Shown here piece after piece: positions 18,359 through 27,637 of a DNA stretch of 64,000 nucleotides. Each line of letters starts with the position of its first letter. The first letter of the stretch is position 1. The notes beneath the pieces were generated by a model. It had not been told where the DNA came from and made no database searches. It saw nothing but the letters and a program-made list of their open reading frames with translations. The position numbers and the translations under genes were made by a program. Source of the DNA: Virgibacillus_R byunsanensis (GTDB taxonomy: Bacteria > Bacillota > Bacilli > Bacillales > Amphibacillaceae); assembly GCF_042675965.1 (NCBI RefSeq), contig NZ_JBHTKJ010000046.1, positions 1-64,000 of the forward strand, read 5' to 3'.

Positions 18359-19204
18359 TTAATCCCTGCTCTGAATTGCTTCCCTTGTCTTATCTAATAA
18401 ATCTACCGATAGTTCAAAGTTTAAAGAAGCAAGTCCTGTAAACAGGATATCTATTATATTTAATTGAGCAATTCTAGATGCAGTAGCTCCACTTCTTATA
18501 CTCTTTTCCAGTGGTGAAGCGTACAAATTTATCGTCGAAAGGTTTTGGACGGTGTTTGTTCCGTATCCAGTCAACGATATAATACTAGCCTGATTTTGCT
18601 TTGCTATTTTAACGGTATCAATAATCTCTTTCGTTTCCCCTGAATAAGAGATCGCAATGACCACATCTTTTGGAGTTAAATGTACAGCTGATGTAAGTTG
18701 TGTATGACTATCGGTCAACGCTTCACACCATTTATTAATCCGCTTACATTTCTGTTCAAAATCTAACGCAACTATTGCCGATGCCCCTACTCCTATTACA
18801 ATGATTTTGCGGGCATTATCTAATAGACTTATAGATTCGCCAATAGTCTCCTCATCAATCAAAGACAACGTACTTTTGATGGAGCGAAAATTATTGTGTG
18901 AAACAAAATTAATAATTTGTGATAAATCTGCATCAGCAGAAATATCCTCATATCGATCCGTGCCCATAACATCCTGATTGATGGATGCGGAAATACTCAA
19001 TTTCAGTTCTCTAAACCCTTTAATATGTAATGATCGACACATGCGAATGATGGTAGCCTCACTGGTAATTGTATTCTTTGCAAGTAAGGCAATAGGCATA
19101 TCCAATATATCCTTTGGGTTATTCACAATATACTGAGCAACTTTCTGTTCAGAAGGTCTTAACGAGGAAATCCCCTGTCGAATCCGTTCCATCCCATTAT
19201 ACAT
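18359..19204 (-). CDS. Second RpiR-family regulator of the salvage locus
   Basis: About 281 residues from ATG 19204, which has AAAAGGATG upstream; the ATG at 19252 lacks a site. An RpiR helix-turn-helix (PSEQKVAQYIVNNPKDILDM ... SEATIIRMCRSLHIKGFRELK) is followed by a SIS domain (IVIGVGASAIVALDFEQKC). It is the first gene of the train, has its own sigma-A promoter and lies 18 bp before the beta-lactamase-fold gene. It probably autoregulates through the inverted repeat at 19261-19275. Confidence 0.8.
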   Translation of the reverse strand: MYNGMERIRQGISSLRPSEQKVAQYIVNNPKDILDMPIALLAKNTITSEATIIRMCRSLHIKGFRELKLSISASINQDVMGTDRYEDISADADLSQIINFVSHNNFRSIKSTLSLIDEETIGESISLLDNARKIIVIGVGASAIVALDFEQKCKRINKWCEALTDSHTQLTSAVHLTPKDVVIAISYSGETKEIIDTVKIAKQNQASIISLTGYGTNTVQNLSTINLYASPLEKSIRSGATASRIAQLNIIDILFTGLASLNFELSVDLLDKTREAIQSRD

Positions 19205-19260
19205 TGGTTTCATCCTTTTCGTTTTTAAGGAAGTTTTACTTCTAAAAAACATATTATTTA

Positions 19261-19303
19261 TGTAGTTAAGCTACATTTTAAGTTAATTACTTTTGTCTGT
19301 CAA
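19261..19303 (-). promoter_or_regulatory. Sigma-A promoter of the rpiR-opp-anmK operon with palindromic operator
   Basis: On the minus strand TTGACA (19303-19298), 17 bases and TAAAAT (19280-19275) form a strong promoter. Directly downstream is TGTAGCTTAACTACA (19275-19261), a 5-5-5 palindrome. A related AAGCTAACTACAT occurs at the same place in the murQ promoter, so it is a good candidate for the RpiR/MurR binding site. Confidence 0.75.
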
Positions 19304-19440
19304 TGGTAATTTAGTCATTTTCCTAAGTTGTAACAGTTTTAAAAAAACTATCCTCAAGTATACTTTCCAAGTAGCTCGTCCACAACGTAAACTTTTAATA
19401 GAACGAAATATTACCTGAAAAATTAGTTGGAGGGTGAACG

Positions 19441-19956
19441 ATGTATAAAAGAAAAATATTACTAATTATACCCTTATCTTTAACGATGTTCTTATTAAGC
19501 GGATGTTTTGACGACGGTATTTCTATCCCATTTGGTGAAGATGGTGAAAGTATATCAGTTGGTGGTAATGAGGAAGAAGGATTTACGTTTTCAGCTGAAA
19601 ATAACGACGGAGAAGAATTCTCGATTGATCAATCTATGGAACTTCCTGAGGACTTCCCATCTTACATCCCGTTCCCTGACGATCATCAATTAATAAGTTC
19701 AACAACTTATAAAGAAAATGAAGGGGAAGGTACAACGGTTGTATATAGTATGGAAAAATCAGATTTACAAGGTGTGGAAGAACTCTATATTAATTTTATG
19801 GATGAAAATGGCTATGAGAGCCAATCTGAAATGAAAAGCGAAGAAATTTTTTCATTAACGATGAAAAATGCTGAAGAGGCCATTACTATTTATGCACTTG
19901 TTGAAGCAGAAAATGAAACCGTCGTTACCCTATCAGTATTAAAAATTCAAGAATAG
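19441..19956 (+). CDS. Lipoprotein of unknown function
   Basis: A 171-residue protein with a lipoprotein signal (LSLTMFLLSGC) and an acidic linker. The remaining domain of about 100 residues (LPEDFPSYIPFPDDHQLISS ... ETVVTLSVLKI) looks like a small alpha/beta lipid-anchored fold seen in Bacillaceae hypothetical lipoproteins. GGAGGGTG lies just upstream of the ATG. It is monocistronic and divergent from the salvage operon. I assign no function. Confidence 0.75.
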   Translation: MYKRKILLIIPLSLTMFLLSGCFDDGISIPFGEDGESISVGGNEEEGFTFSAENNDGEEFSIDQSMELPEDFPSYIPFPDDHQLISSTTYKENEGEGTTVVYSMEKSDLQGVEELYINFMDENGYESQSEMKSEEIFSLTMKNAEEAITIYALVEAENETVVTLSVLKIQE

Positions 19957-19997
19957 CATAAACGAAGGCTGTGCAGTAAGCACAGCCTTCGTTTATG
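19957..19997. terminator. Bidirectional terminator between convergent genes
   Basis: CATAAACGAAGGCTGTGC (19957-19974) pairs perfectly over 18 bp with 19980-19997 around a five-base loop, exactly filling the gap between the lipoprotein and flavodoxin stop codons. Confidence 0.85.
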
Positions 19998-20450
19998 TTA
20001 CTCGTCTATCATTTTAGTCAACATCGCAGCAAATGCCTGACATTGGACAACATCCTTTGCATCTGGCTCAAGGTCCACCTTTAACCTAGTTGGAATTACC
20101 TTAGCACCTAATTCTTCCAGTCTTTTCCCCATCAGATCAATTGCTCCACCATACGTATCGTAAAATGAATCCGCAGAACCAAATACGCCAATTGGCTTCC
20201 CTGTTATAGTTACATCCTCTACTTCGTCATAGAAGTCTTCTACTTCATACGGAATTGCACCATCATCCCATGAATACGTGCCAACCAAGATACCATCATA
20301 CTCTAACAGTTCTTCTACATCTATTGGGTCAAAATCAAACGTTTTCGTTACGACTTCATGTTGTTCCTGTTCAAGATAATCCACCATAGCTTCAGCCATC
20401 AATTCCGTGTTTCCTGTTGTACTTGCATAAAGCATTAATATCTTACTCAT
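19998..20450 (-). CDS. Flavodoxin (short-chain)
   Basis: A 150-residue protein from ATG 20450 (GGAGG nine bases upstream); a longer frame to 20519 runs through the promoter. The FMN phosphate-binding loop is YASTTGNTE (about residues 8-16), and GTYSWDDGAIP and GSADSFYDTYGGA form the two isoalloxazine loops. It carries electrons in place of ferredoxin when iron is low. A Fur-like box overlaps its promoter. Confidence 0.9.
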   Translation of the reverse strand: MSKILMLYASTTGNTELMAEAMVDYLEQEQHEVVTKTFDFDPIDVEELLEYDGILVGTYSWDDGAIPYEVEDFYDEVEDVTITGKPIGVFGSADSFYDTYGGAIDLMGKRLEELGAKVIPTRLKVDLEPDAKDVVQCQAFAAMLTKMIDE

Positions 20451-20489
20451 AGCATTATTCCTCCGATGACAACAACATTTCTTACTATA

Positions 20490-20520
20490 ATTGTACCGGA
20501 TATTGAGAATGGTTTTCAAT
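20490..20520 (-). promoter_or_regulatory. Flavodoxin promoter overlapped by a Fur box
   Basis: On the minus strand TTGAAA (20519-20514), 18 bases and TACAAT (20495-20490) form a sigma-A promoter. The plus-strand sequence TGAGAATGGTTTTCA (20504-20518) matches most positions of the 7-1-7 Fur box TGATAATNATTATCA and covers the -35 region and spacer. Iron repression is predicted. Confidence 0.65.
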
Positions 20521-20678
20521 TAATAAGGCGAATAAAGATTACAAATTGTGTATGAAATGTGACCTATGCAATTCACAGCATTCATATGACAAATAGACGC
20601 AAATAAACATCTTTTCTCATAAACTATCATATAGATGAACAAAGAAGAAACGCTACATACATTGGGGTGTAGAAAATT

Positions 20679-21671
20679 ATGAGAAAAAAATTATATATAA
20701 TAATTGCTTGTCTCCTAGTTTTCTTTATTGGAAGCATGGAAGCACATGCTTTGGGACTAAAAATTGAAGGCGTACCTGTATATAATCAATTTCCTGAATT
20801 GCCAGCTGGTTGTGAGTCAACATCACTAGCTATGCTCTTAGGTTGGGCCGGATTACCGGTAGATAAATATGATGTAGTGAACCAATTACCTAAAGGTGAT
20901 AAAGTTAGTTTAGTAGATGGAGAGTGGGTCGGTGCCAATCCACACGAGGAATTTGTTGGAGATCCGTATTCTGATGAGGAAGGTACTTTTGGTGTATTTG
21001 AAGAACCAATCTTACAAACAATAGATACATTTCTGCCTGACAAAGGAATCAATCTAACAGGTCAGGATTTTGAGCCTCTACTAGACATAGTTCGATCTGG
21101 AAAACCAGTTATGGCCTGGACTACGATTGAACAAAAAAGAACTTTCCATAGCAAGACATGGACTGATGATGAAGGGAACCAAATTGAATGGAACCGCTAC
21201 GAACATGCAGTTGTCATAACAGGGATAAATGAAGAAGATATCATTGTAAATGACCCATACACAGGTGGAGAAGAATATTACGACCGGGAATTATTTGAAT
21301 ATAATTGGGCTTCCATGGGAAAACGCGCTGTCACGTTAGATGTAAATAGGTCAATCCCCACAATGATTACTGATCAGAACAATGAACTTGACGCAATTCC
21401 GATAAAAAATGAGGATAAAGTCGTCACTACCCTGAGTAACTCAATTGGTACTCAGGGTCAAGTAATTCTTAAACAAGAAGTAAAAAGCAACCATCTGATC
21501 GAGGAATTATCCAATTTCGCGGAAGAAAATACTTCCATAAAAGGATTGCTATTAGAGCCCCTGCATACTTTTGGATTAGTGATGGAATATGTACAATATC
21601 TCTTAACAAATGAATTAAACAGTGTGAAACAGGAGCAAATTCCAAAGCAAACAGACCTAAACGCGGAATAA
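20679..21671 (+). CDS. Secreted C39-like cysteine peptidase family protein
   Basis: A 330-residue protein with a signal peptide (KKLYIIIACLLVFFIGSMEAH) and a peptidase C39-like domain. The predicted catalytic residues are Cys45 in PAGCESTSLAMLL, His176 in YEHAVVITG and Asp192 in VNDPYTGG. The tail after about residue 230 is not part of the papain-like fold and has no recognised domain. Its last 90-odd codons occur again as a decayed copy at 46379-46680, and its last codons lie inside a dispersed GCGGAATAA repeat. GGGGTG precedes the ATG. Substrate unknown. Confidence 0.8.
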   Translation: MRKKLYIIIACLLVFFIGSMEAHALGLKIEGVPVYNQFPELPAGCESTSLAMLLGWAGLPVDKYDVVNQLPKGDKVSLVDGEWVGANPHEEFVGDPYSDEEGTFGVFEEPILQTIDTFLPDKGINLTGQDFEPLLDIVRSGKPVMAWTTIEQKRTFHSKTWTDDEGNQIEWNRYEHAVVITGINEEDIIVNDPYTGGEEYYDRELFEYNWASMGKRAVTLDVNRSIPTMITDQNNELDAIPIKNEDKVVTTLSNSIGTQGQVILKQEVKSNHLIEELSNFAEENTSIKGLLLEPLHTFGLVMEYVQYLLTNELNSVKQEQIPKQTDLNAE

Positions 21672-21775
21672 ATGCACGAAACCGCGGAATTCCAGTACAT
21701 TAATGTGGAATAACTGAAAAAATCGCGGAATAACTATAAGAAACGCGGAATAACCGGGCAAAACCGCGGAATCAA
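21625..21775 (+). repeat. GCGGAATAA array, copy 1 (20-21 bp period)
   Basis: Six units with core CGCGGAATAA follow the C39 stop codon at spacing 20-21 bp (from about 21662). The homology with the other two copies begins earlier, inside the coding end of the gene (CAAATTCCAAAGCAAAC, 21639-21655). Copies 2 (inverted, about 32035-32165) and 3 (46650-46795) share both the core and most of the variable parts. Confidence 0.8.
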
Positions 21776-21789
21776 CTTGTGAACACAGT

Positions 21790-21945
21790 CGCCAGTGTTA
21801 AAAAGAAAAACGTTTTTTCTGCGTGCAATGTTTTTCATTGGCGCTCTCCTTATCCTGTGGCATCATCAGCACTAGCACGTCCTTGAAAAAGAAGTTCGCT
21901 TTTTCTGCGTGCGATGTTTCGATGTCGAAGTATTTTGTACTACTT
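21790..21945. repeat. Dispersed element remnants with CTTTTTCTGCGTGC blocks
   Basis: Two imperfect copies of a TTTTTCTGCGTGCRATGTTT block (about 21816 and 21901) are separated by CACGTCCTTGAAAAAGAA. The same words occur in the elements at 39709-39854 and 41601-41771. No coding capacity is seen. Confidence 0.55.
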
Positions 21946-21950
21946 AAATC

Positions 21951-21984
21951 AAAAGAAGAACCCTTTTTACAAGGTTCCTCTTCT
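21951..21984 (-). terminator. Terminator overlapping the lacI stop codon
   Basis: On the minus strand AGAAGAGGAACC pairs with GGGTTCTTCTTTT, with the TAA stop of the regulator gene in the loop. It ends the maltodextrin operon. Confidence 0.65.
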
Positions 21985-22992
21985 ACTGACTGAATCTCTA
22001 TAAACAATTTTATGCGGAATGATAATCCGCTTGGCAGGTTCTGATTTATTCTGTGTTTTCTCGATTAATGCTTTAGCTGATTGAGCACCAAGTGTATGAA
22101 TTTGAACATCCACAGTTGTTAATGCCGGGCGTGTAATTTCGGATAGATAAACGTTATTAAAACTGACAAGTGAGATATCTTTTGGTACGGAATAACCTAA
22201 TTCCTCTAACGTACTCAGTACACCAAGACTCATAAGGTCATCACTCACAACCATTCCTGTTGGAGGTGTATCCAGAAAAAGCAATCGCTCCACCGCTTCT
22301 CGTCCACCCGACTTTAAAAACTCTGTATGAACTTTATAATCCTCACAGTTCTCCAAGCCCGCTTCATTTAATACCGCTTCATAACCTGCTTCACGATCCA
22401 TTGTAACGAACAAATCCTTTGATCCACCAATAAAAGCAATTTTTTTATGACCAAGTTCGATTAAGTGCTTTGTTATTTCTTGTCCAGCTTTATAATTGTC
22501 GTTATCTACATGTGTAACCTCATTAATATCATCATACGGTTTACCGACTACAACAAAAGGAAAGTCTCTTTCTCTCAAAAAACTGGTAACTCTATCATTC
22601 ACACGAGAATACAACAGAATAACACCATCAACATAACTCCCGTAAACCATTCGTTGAACTTCTTCAAAAATCTCTTCCTCTGTTTCTCCGGTAGACAATG
22701 ACATCGAATATTGCACATCATGGATAACTGACCCAATTCCGCGCAAAATTTCAGGAAAGAAAGGGTTTTGCAATGCTTTGTTCGCTGAGGAGGGCATAAT
22801 TACGCCGATTGATTTAGTTGATTTCACAGCTAAATTTCTGGCATTGATATTGGGATGATAACCCAGTGTTTTCATTGCCTTACGCACTTTTTTCTTCGTA
22901 TCTAAACTGATCCTTGGATTATCTGCAATAACTCTGGATACAGTGGAGGGCGACACACCTGTTGCCTTTGCTACGTCTTTAATAGTTACCAT
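21967..22992 (-). CDS. LacI-family repressor of the maltodextrin operon (MalR-like)
   Basis: About 341 residues. The N-terminal LacI helix-turn-helix reads TIKDVAKATGVSPSTVSRVI, with the hinge HPNINARNLAVKSTKSIG, followed by a periplasmic-binding-protein-like sugar domain. ATG 22992 is chosen because GAGGGTG sits upstream; the GTG at 23001 overlaps it. It is the last gene after malE-malF-malG-GH31, 15 bp behind the glucosidase. Likely operators are the CGATTGC-containing palindromes between malE and the GH13 gene. Confidence 0.85.
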   Translation of the reverse strand: MVTIKDVAKATGVSPSTVSRVIADNPRISLDTKKKVRKAMKTLGYHPNINARNLAVKSTKSIGVIMPSSANKALQNPFFPEILRGIGSVIHDVQYSMSLSTGETEEEIFEEVQRMVYGSYVDGVILLYSRVNDRVTSFLRERDFPFVVVGKPYDDINEVTHVDNDNYKAGQEITKHLIELGHKKIAFIGGSKDLFVTMDREAGYEAVLNEAGLENCEDYKVHTEFLKSGGREAVERLLFLDTPPTGMVVSDDLMSLGVLSTLEELGYSVPKDISLVSFNNVYLSEITRPALTTVDVQIHTLGAQSAKALIEKTQNKSEPAKRIIIPHKIVYRDSVSRRGTL

Positions 22993-23016
22993 TCTCTTCA
23001 CCCTCTACTTTTTTTG

Positions 23017-25371
23017 CTACTTTAATAAAATAACAGGTTCTTCACGACTTACTTCTCCATTAATTATAACACGTTGATTTTCATGTAAACCAAGAATTCT
23101 TACATTTATCTGCTCATATGTTGGCACAAACTTACCATTTTGGTCAACTACTGTTACCTTGATAGCATCTGGAGTGGAAGCTATTTCTATATCCAGCTTG
23201 ATAAACGTACCATTTTCATATGCAAAAGTTTCTCCATCGTCATCATAAAAGGTAAAGCGATATATCTCATCCTTTAAACTTGCATATATATCCATGTTCA
23301 TACGTTTTGGTGTTTTATCTGCATTTGATGATAACGTATTACCTCGCACAATTGCCGTTCCTTTTTTCACAAAAATCGGTAATTGGTCTAATGCAGCATG
23401 AACAAGATGCGTATGGTTACCTTCATATACTTTTTCAGTTACAATGTCCACCCATTCACCAGCTGGTAAATAGACAGCACGATTGGTAATACAAGGTGCT
23501 AATATTGGCGCTATAATAACATTATCACCAATCATAAATTGATCATGTAAATTATACGTCTTCACATCTTCCGGGAATTCCATTAACAATGGACGCATCA
23601 CCGGGAGTCCTTTCACACTAGCCTGATAAAACAATGAATATAGCTGAGGCATCCATTCGTAGCGCATGTTTATATATTTTTTTATAATCGCTTCATTTTT
23701 TTCACCAAATTGCCATGGCTCCTGGTATAACGTTCCCATCGCTGAGTGGTTTCTGAAATATGGCGTGAACGCACCTACCTGTGTCCAACGTACAAGCAAT
23801 TCAGCACTTGTGTCATGAGCAAAACCACCGACATCAGGACCGGTGAAAGCAACACCAGAAAGCCCCAGATTCATACACATTGGTAACGACATGGCTAAAT
23901 GCTCCCAAAAGCTACGGTTATCGCCAGTCCATACAGAAGCGTAACGCTGGATTCCCGCATACCCAGCACGTGTTAACAGAAATGGACGTTTTCCGTGAAG
24001 TTGTTCTTTCATGCCATCATAAGTGGATTGTCCCATCAGTAATCCGTAAACATTGTGAAGTTCACGATGGGTTTTGGGGTTCCCATCATTTTGATGGATA
24101 ACTTCCACATCCATCGTCTTTGTTTCATTAAATACTGCTGGTTCATTCATATCATTCCAAATACCTTCAATTCCAATATCTGTATAAAAAGTGTGTTTGT
24201 CAGCCCACCACTTACGTACCTTTTCATCGGTAAAATCCGGGAAACCGCTCTCCCCAGGCCAAACGTCGCCGAAGTAAACATCTCCTTCGATATATTTACA
24301 AAACTGATCCTGTCGAATACCCTCCTGATAAATAGAGTACTCAGGATCCCTCTTCACACCTGGGTCAACTATCGGCACAATTCGAATACCCATATCACGT
24401 AAATCTGCTATCATTTTTTCAGGATTTGGAAATTTTTCCTTATCAAACGTAAATACACGATATCCATTCATGTAATGTATATCCAAGTGAATCACATCCA
24501 CAGGAATTTCACGTTCCACAAAATTTTGAGCAAGTTCACGTACTTCTGCTTCTGATTCATAGCTGTAACGTGATTGGTGATACCCTAACGACCATTTCGG
24601 TGGGAGTGGCATTCTTCCAGTGATATACGTGTATTGCTCTAAAACAGATTTTGGATCTGGACCTCCCAGTACATAGTAGTCAAGCTGACCACCTTCTGCA
24701 CTAAACGCATAACCATCTTCTTCTGATTTCATATCGAATACAGTTCGAAACGTATTATCAAAGAATACCCCATGCGCGCGTCCTTCACGTAATGTCATAA
24801 AATAAGGAATAGATTCATAAAGAGGATCAGTTTCCGGGTTATGTGGTGCGTAAACGTCTGAATTCCACATTTCATATTTTTCACCACGCTTATCCAGAAA
24901 ACCGGATTTTTCACCAAACCCGTAAAAGTGATCGGTCTCACACATTGCTTTATATGAAATCACTTCCCCTTTTTCATTAAAGGCCATTCCCCTGTCACCT
25001 TCATGTAATAGTACATTTCCATTTTGATCATTAATCGTGATGCGAAATGGCTGCTTGTTTACGTAAACCTCTAGCTTACTAGTTTTAAATGAAAGCTGTT
25101 CAGATGTCGCATGTTCCGTTAAGCTTACAGTTTTAGGTGTTGCTATAACAGCCTTTGAATCTTGTAATCTTGGTTTTGATTCATGATTCATCACAATACG
25201 AACAATGGACTCTGTATAAAAACTCATAGCAACTTCGCAGTTATCACATTGAAAATAGTAGGTACTTTCATTTTTTTTATGAGTAATTAAGTTACCAATA
25301 TCTCGGAAACTACTCGCATTAGTTTGCTGTACTTTTCCGGGATGAATGGCAAAGCTAGTATCTTCATGCAT
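23017..25371 (-). CDS. Alpha-glucosidase, glycoside hydrolase family 31
   Basis: A 784-residue intracellular enzyme without signal peptide. The GH31 nucleophile is Asp407 in GIWNDMNEPAVF and the acid/base is Asp484 in VWTGDNRSFWEHL. Upstream are the N-terminal GH31 domain (DHFYGFGEKSGFLDKRG) and downstream the C-terminal beta domains. It releases glucose from the non-reducing ends of imported maltodextrins. The start is supported by GGAGG upstream. It is flanked by malG and the lacI-type gene in one transcript. Confidence 0.93.
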   Translation of the reverse strand: MHEDTSFAIHPGKVQQTNASSFRDIGNLITHKKNESTYYFQCDNCEVAMSFYTESIVRIVMNHESKPRLQDSKAVIATPKTVSLTEHATSEQLSFKTSKLEVYVNKQPFRITINDQNGNVLLHEGDRGMAFNEKGEVISYKAMCETDHFYGFGEKSGFLDKRGEKYEMWNSDVYAPHNPETDPLYESIPYFMTLREGRAHGVFFDNTFRTVFDMKSEEDGYAFSAEGGQLDYYVLGGPDPKSVLEQYTYITGRMPLPPKWSLGYHQSRYSYESEAEVRELAQNFVEREIPVDVIHLDIHYMNGYRVFTFDKEKFPNPEKMIADLRDMGIRIVPIVDPGVKRDPEYSIYQEGIRQDQFCKYIEGDVYFGDVWPGESGFPDFTDEKVRKWWADKHTFYTDIGIEGIWNDMNEPAVFNETKTMDVEVIHQNDGNPKTHRELHNVYGLLMGQSTYDGMKEQLHGKRPFLLTRAGYAGIQRYASVWTGDNRSFWEHLAMSLPMCMNLGLSGVAFTGPDVGGFAHDTSAELLVRWTQVGAFTPYFRNHSAMGTLYQEPWQFGEKNEAIIKKYINMRYEWMPQLYSLFYQASVKGLPVMRPLLMEFPEDVKTYNLHDQFMIGDNVIIAPILAPCITNRAVYLPAGEWVDIVTEKVYEGNHTHLVHAALDQLPIFVKKGTAIVRGNTLSSNADKTPKRMNMDIYASLKDEIYRFTFYDDDGETFAYENGTFIKLDIEIASTPDAIKVTVVDQNGKFVPTYEQINVRILGLHENQRVIINGEVSREEPVILLK

Positions 25372-25428
25372 TGGTGTGCCTCCTGTTTTAACTTGTTCAT
25401 ATGTTAAACGTATAATTTATAATTAAAA

Positions 25429-26271
25429 TCATCCTTTTATTCCGCCAGCAGTCAGACCTGTCACGAAATACCTTTGCAATGCTAAAAATAAAATCGAAAT
25501 CGGAATAGCAATCAATACAGATCCCGCTGCAAATAAAGTGAATTCGTTTCCAAATTGCTTAGCAACTATTTGATAGAGTCCTACAGCCAGTGTGTAGTTT
25601 TCTTCTGAGCGAAGTAAAATTCTAGCTAGGATAAAATCCGTAAATGGCGTAATAAAGGTAAATAACGCAACTACAGCGATAATTGGCTTTGCAAGTGGCA
25701 TAATGACTTGCCAGAAAATACGCAAATGTCCTGCTCCATCCATACGTGCCGATTCATCCAACTCTCTAGGAATTGTATCTAAATATCCCTTCATTAAATA
25801 GGTGTTCATCGGAATAGCACCGCCAGTGTACACTAAAATCAAAGCTAAATGTGTATCTAGCAAATTAGTGAGTGCAGCTAATACATAGATTGCTATTAAT
25901 GCAGCAAAGTTAGGTATCATTTGTAAAATTAAAAAGGTCATTAATCCATTTTTTCTACCTACAAAACGATATCTTGAAAATGAGTAAGCAGTAAAACTAA
26001 CAAGCGTTACGGATAGAGCCATCGTTACTATACAAATTTTTAATGTGTTCCAGTACCATATTAAATAGTCACTACTTTGCAAATCAAATAACTCTTTATA
26101 ATGTTTTAAAGTAGCTTCTTTTGGAAACATAGATGACCCTGACAAACTATTTCCAGGATTAAATGATGAACCAACAATCCATAGAACTGGATATAGAATA
26201 ATAGCTATCATCGTTATAATCACAAAATAAGATAGAGTTAAACGAACAATTTTATGTCTTTTTGTATTCAT
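25429..26271 (-). CDS. Maltodextrin ABC transporter permease MalG/MdxG type
   Basis: A 280-residue permease with six membrane segments and EAA loop ELDESARMDGAGHLRIFWQV. The C-terminus LTAGGIKG is typical for MalG. It follows malF with one base between genes and precedes the GH31 gene by about 57 bp. No ATPase is encoded in the locus, so a shared MsmX-type ATPase is expected. Confidence 0.9.
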   Translation of the reverse strand: MNTKRHKIVRLTLSYFVIITMIAIILYPVLWIVGSSFNPGNSLSGSSMFPKEATLKHYKELFDLQSSDYLIWYWNTLKICIVTMALSVTLVSFTAYSFSRYRFVGRKNGLMTFLILQMIPNFAALIAIYVLAALTNLLDTHLALILVYTGGAIPMNTYLMKGYLDTIPRELDESARMDGAGHLRIFWQVIMPLAKPIIAVVALFTFITPFTDFILARILLRSEENYTLAVGLYQIVAKQFGNEFTLFAAGSVLIAIPISILFLALQRYFVTGLTAGGIKG

Positions 26272-26272
26272 A

Positions 26273-27556
26273 TTACATCATATCCTCTTCTTGGAATGAT
26301 TTTGTTCTTCTAAACTGCCATAGAGCAACCGAAATAACAATTAGTGAAAGGATCATGGTAATCGCTGCTGCTTTTCCATATTGTGCAGATGTCATCGTTA
26401 ACGAATAGATCCATGAAATTAATATATCTGTTCCACCTGCATTTTGCTGCGCCATAGCAGGTCCACCACCATTAAAAAGGAATATTACATTAAAATTATT
26501 AAAGTTAAACGTGTACTGTGTGATCAGAATTGGTGCAGTTGCAAAAAGAACAAGTGGTAATGTGATTGTTTTAAACTTCTGAACAATAGTTGCACCATCA
26601 ACATTTGCTGCTTCGTATAATTCATTTGGTATAGACTGTAATACTCCAGTTGTCATAGCAAATATAAAAGGAAAACCTAACCATGTTTGAATGAAAATTA
26701 AGGCAAGTCTTGTAAACATTGCGTTAGTCATCCATGGTATATGATCAATTCCAATAAAAGCTAAAATATCCTCATTTATTGTTCCGAATGTTTCATTAAA
26801 CATTCCAGCAAAAACTAAAATAGAAACAAACGCCGGAACTGCCCAGGGCAATATAAAAATTGTCCGTATTGTTTTTTTAAACTTTAAATCAGGTTGATTC
26901 ATAATTACGGCTAGTGTTATACCTAAAGCGACTTGTAGTGTAGTAGCACCAAATGTCCAAACAATAGTCCATGCAAGTACATTAAAGAATGTTTCACGCC
27001 ATATTGGTATTTCAAATATATCTACAAAATTCTTAAACCCAACCCAATCAACTAATGAGGCGGGAGGAGTGTGGTATAAATCATAATTAGTAAATGCAAG
27101 CAATACCACAAACAAAATTGGAAAAATAACAACAAAAATTAGTAATAGAAATCCTGGTGACATCATTAAATACGGAAATCCATTATCAATCAACGAATGG
27201 TATTGTTCTCGTAGATTATTTACTTTTTCAGAATTATCACGTTTTCGCCCAGTTCTGTAGGCATCAAACAGATTAAATATATAAATACCCAAAAATAAAA
27301 TGGTAACAATTACCGTGATAATCCCTTCTACTAATAAAAATATAGAATGATCGTATTGGGGATCAATGCCCAATGTAACTAATCCCCAAAAGCCAAAACG
27401 AAGTAAATCACCAAAAGCAATAAAGAACGCACCTGTTAAAACAAGAAATATGAACCCTTTTATGAATTGTTTATTGTATATTTGACCAAGACCAGGAACA
27501 ATAGATAAAGTCAAAGCCACTTTTCTCTGCTTCGTTTTCTTTTTCATTTCTTTCAT
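26273..27556 (-). CDS. Maltodextrin ABC transporter permease MalF/MdxF type
   Basis: A 427-residue permease close in length to Bacillus MdxF. An N-terminal extension with extra hydrophobic segments (VPGLGQIYNKQFIKGFIFLV) precedes the six core helices. The EAA loop reads YEAANVDGATIVQKFKTITLP. GGGGGAGG stands before the ATG. It is separated from malE by a long hairpin at 27590-27625. Confidence 0.92.
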   Translation of the reverse strand: MKEMKKKTKQRKVALTLSIVPGLGQIYNKQFIKGFIFLVLTGAFFIAFGDLLRFGFWGLVTLGIDPQYDHSIFLLVEGIITVIVTILFLGIYIFNLFDAYRTGRKRDNSEKVNNLREQYHSLIDNGFPYLMMSPGFLLLIFVVIFPILFVVLLAFTNYDLYHTPPASLVDWVGFKNFVDIFEIPIWRETFFNVLAWTIVWTFGATTLQVALGITLAVIMNQPDLKFKKTIRTIFILPWAVPAFVSILVFAGMFNETFGTINEDILAFIGIDHIPWMTNAMFTRLALIFIQTWLGFPFIFAMTTGVLQSIPNELYEAANVDGATIVQKFKTITLPLVLFATAPILITQYTFNFNNFNVIFLFNGGGPAMAQQNAGGTDILISWIYSLTMTSAQYGKAAAITMILSLIVISVALWQFRRTKSFQEEDMM

Positions 27557-27589
27557 GACTAACCTCCCCCCTCTATCACCTTATGAACG

Positions 27590-27625
27590 GTAGGCAGTAC
27601 CTCGAAAGATCGAGGTACTGCCTAC
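27590..27625 (-). other. 16-bp perfect hairpin between malE and malF
   Basis: GTAGGCAGTACCTCGA (27590-27605) pairs perfectly with 27610-27625 around a four-base loop. No T run follows on the minus strand, so it is likely an mRNA stabiliser or attenuator giving excess binding protein, as in the oppA-oppB gap. Confidence 0.75.
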
Positions 27626-27637
27626 ACTGTTAAACTT

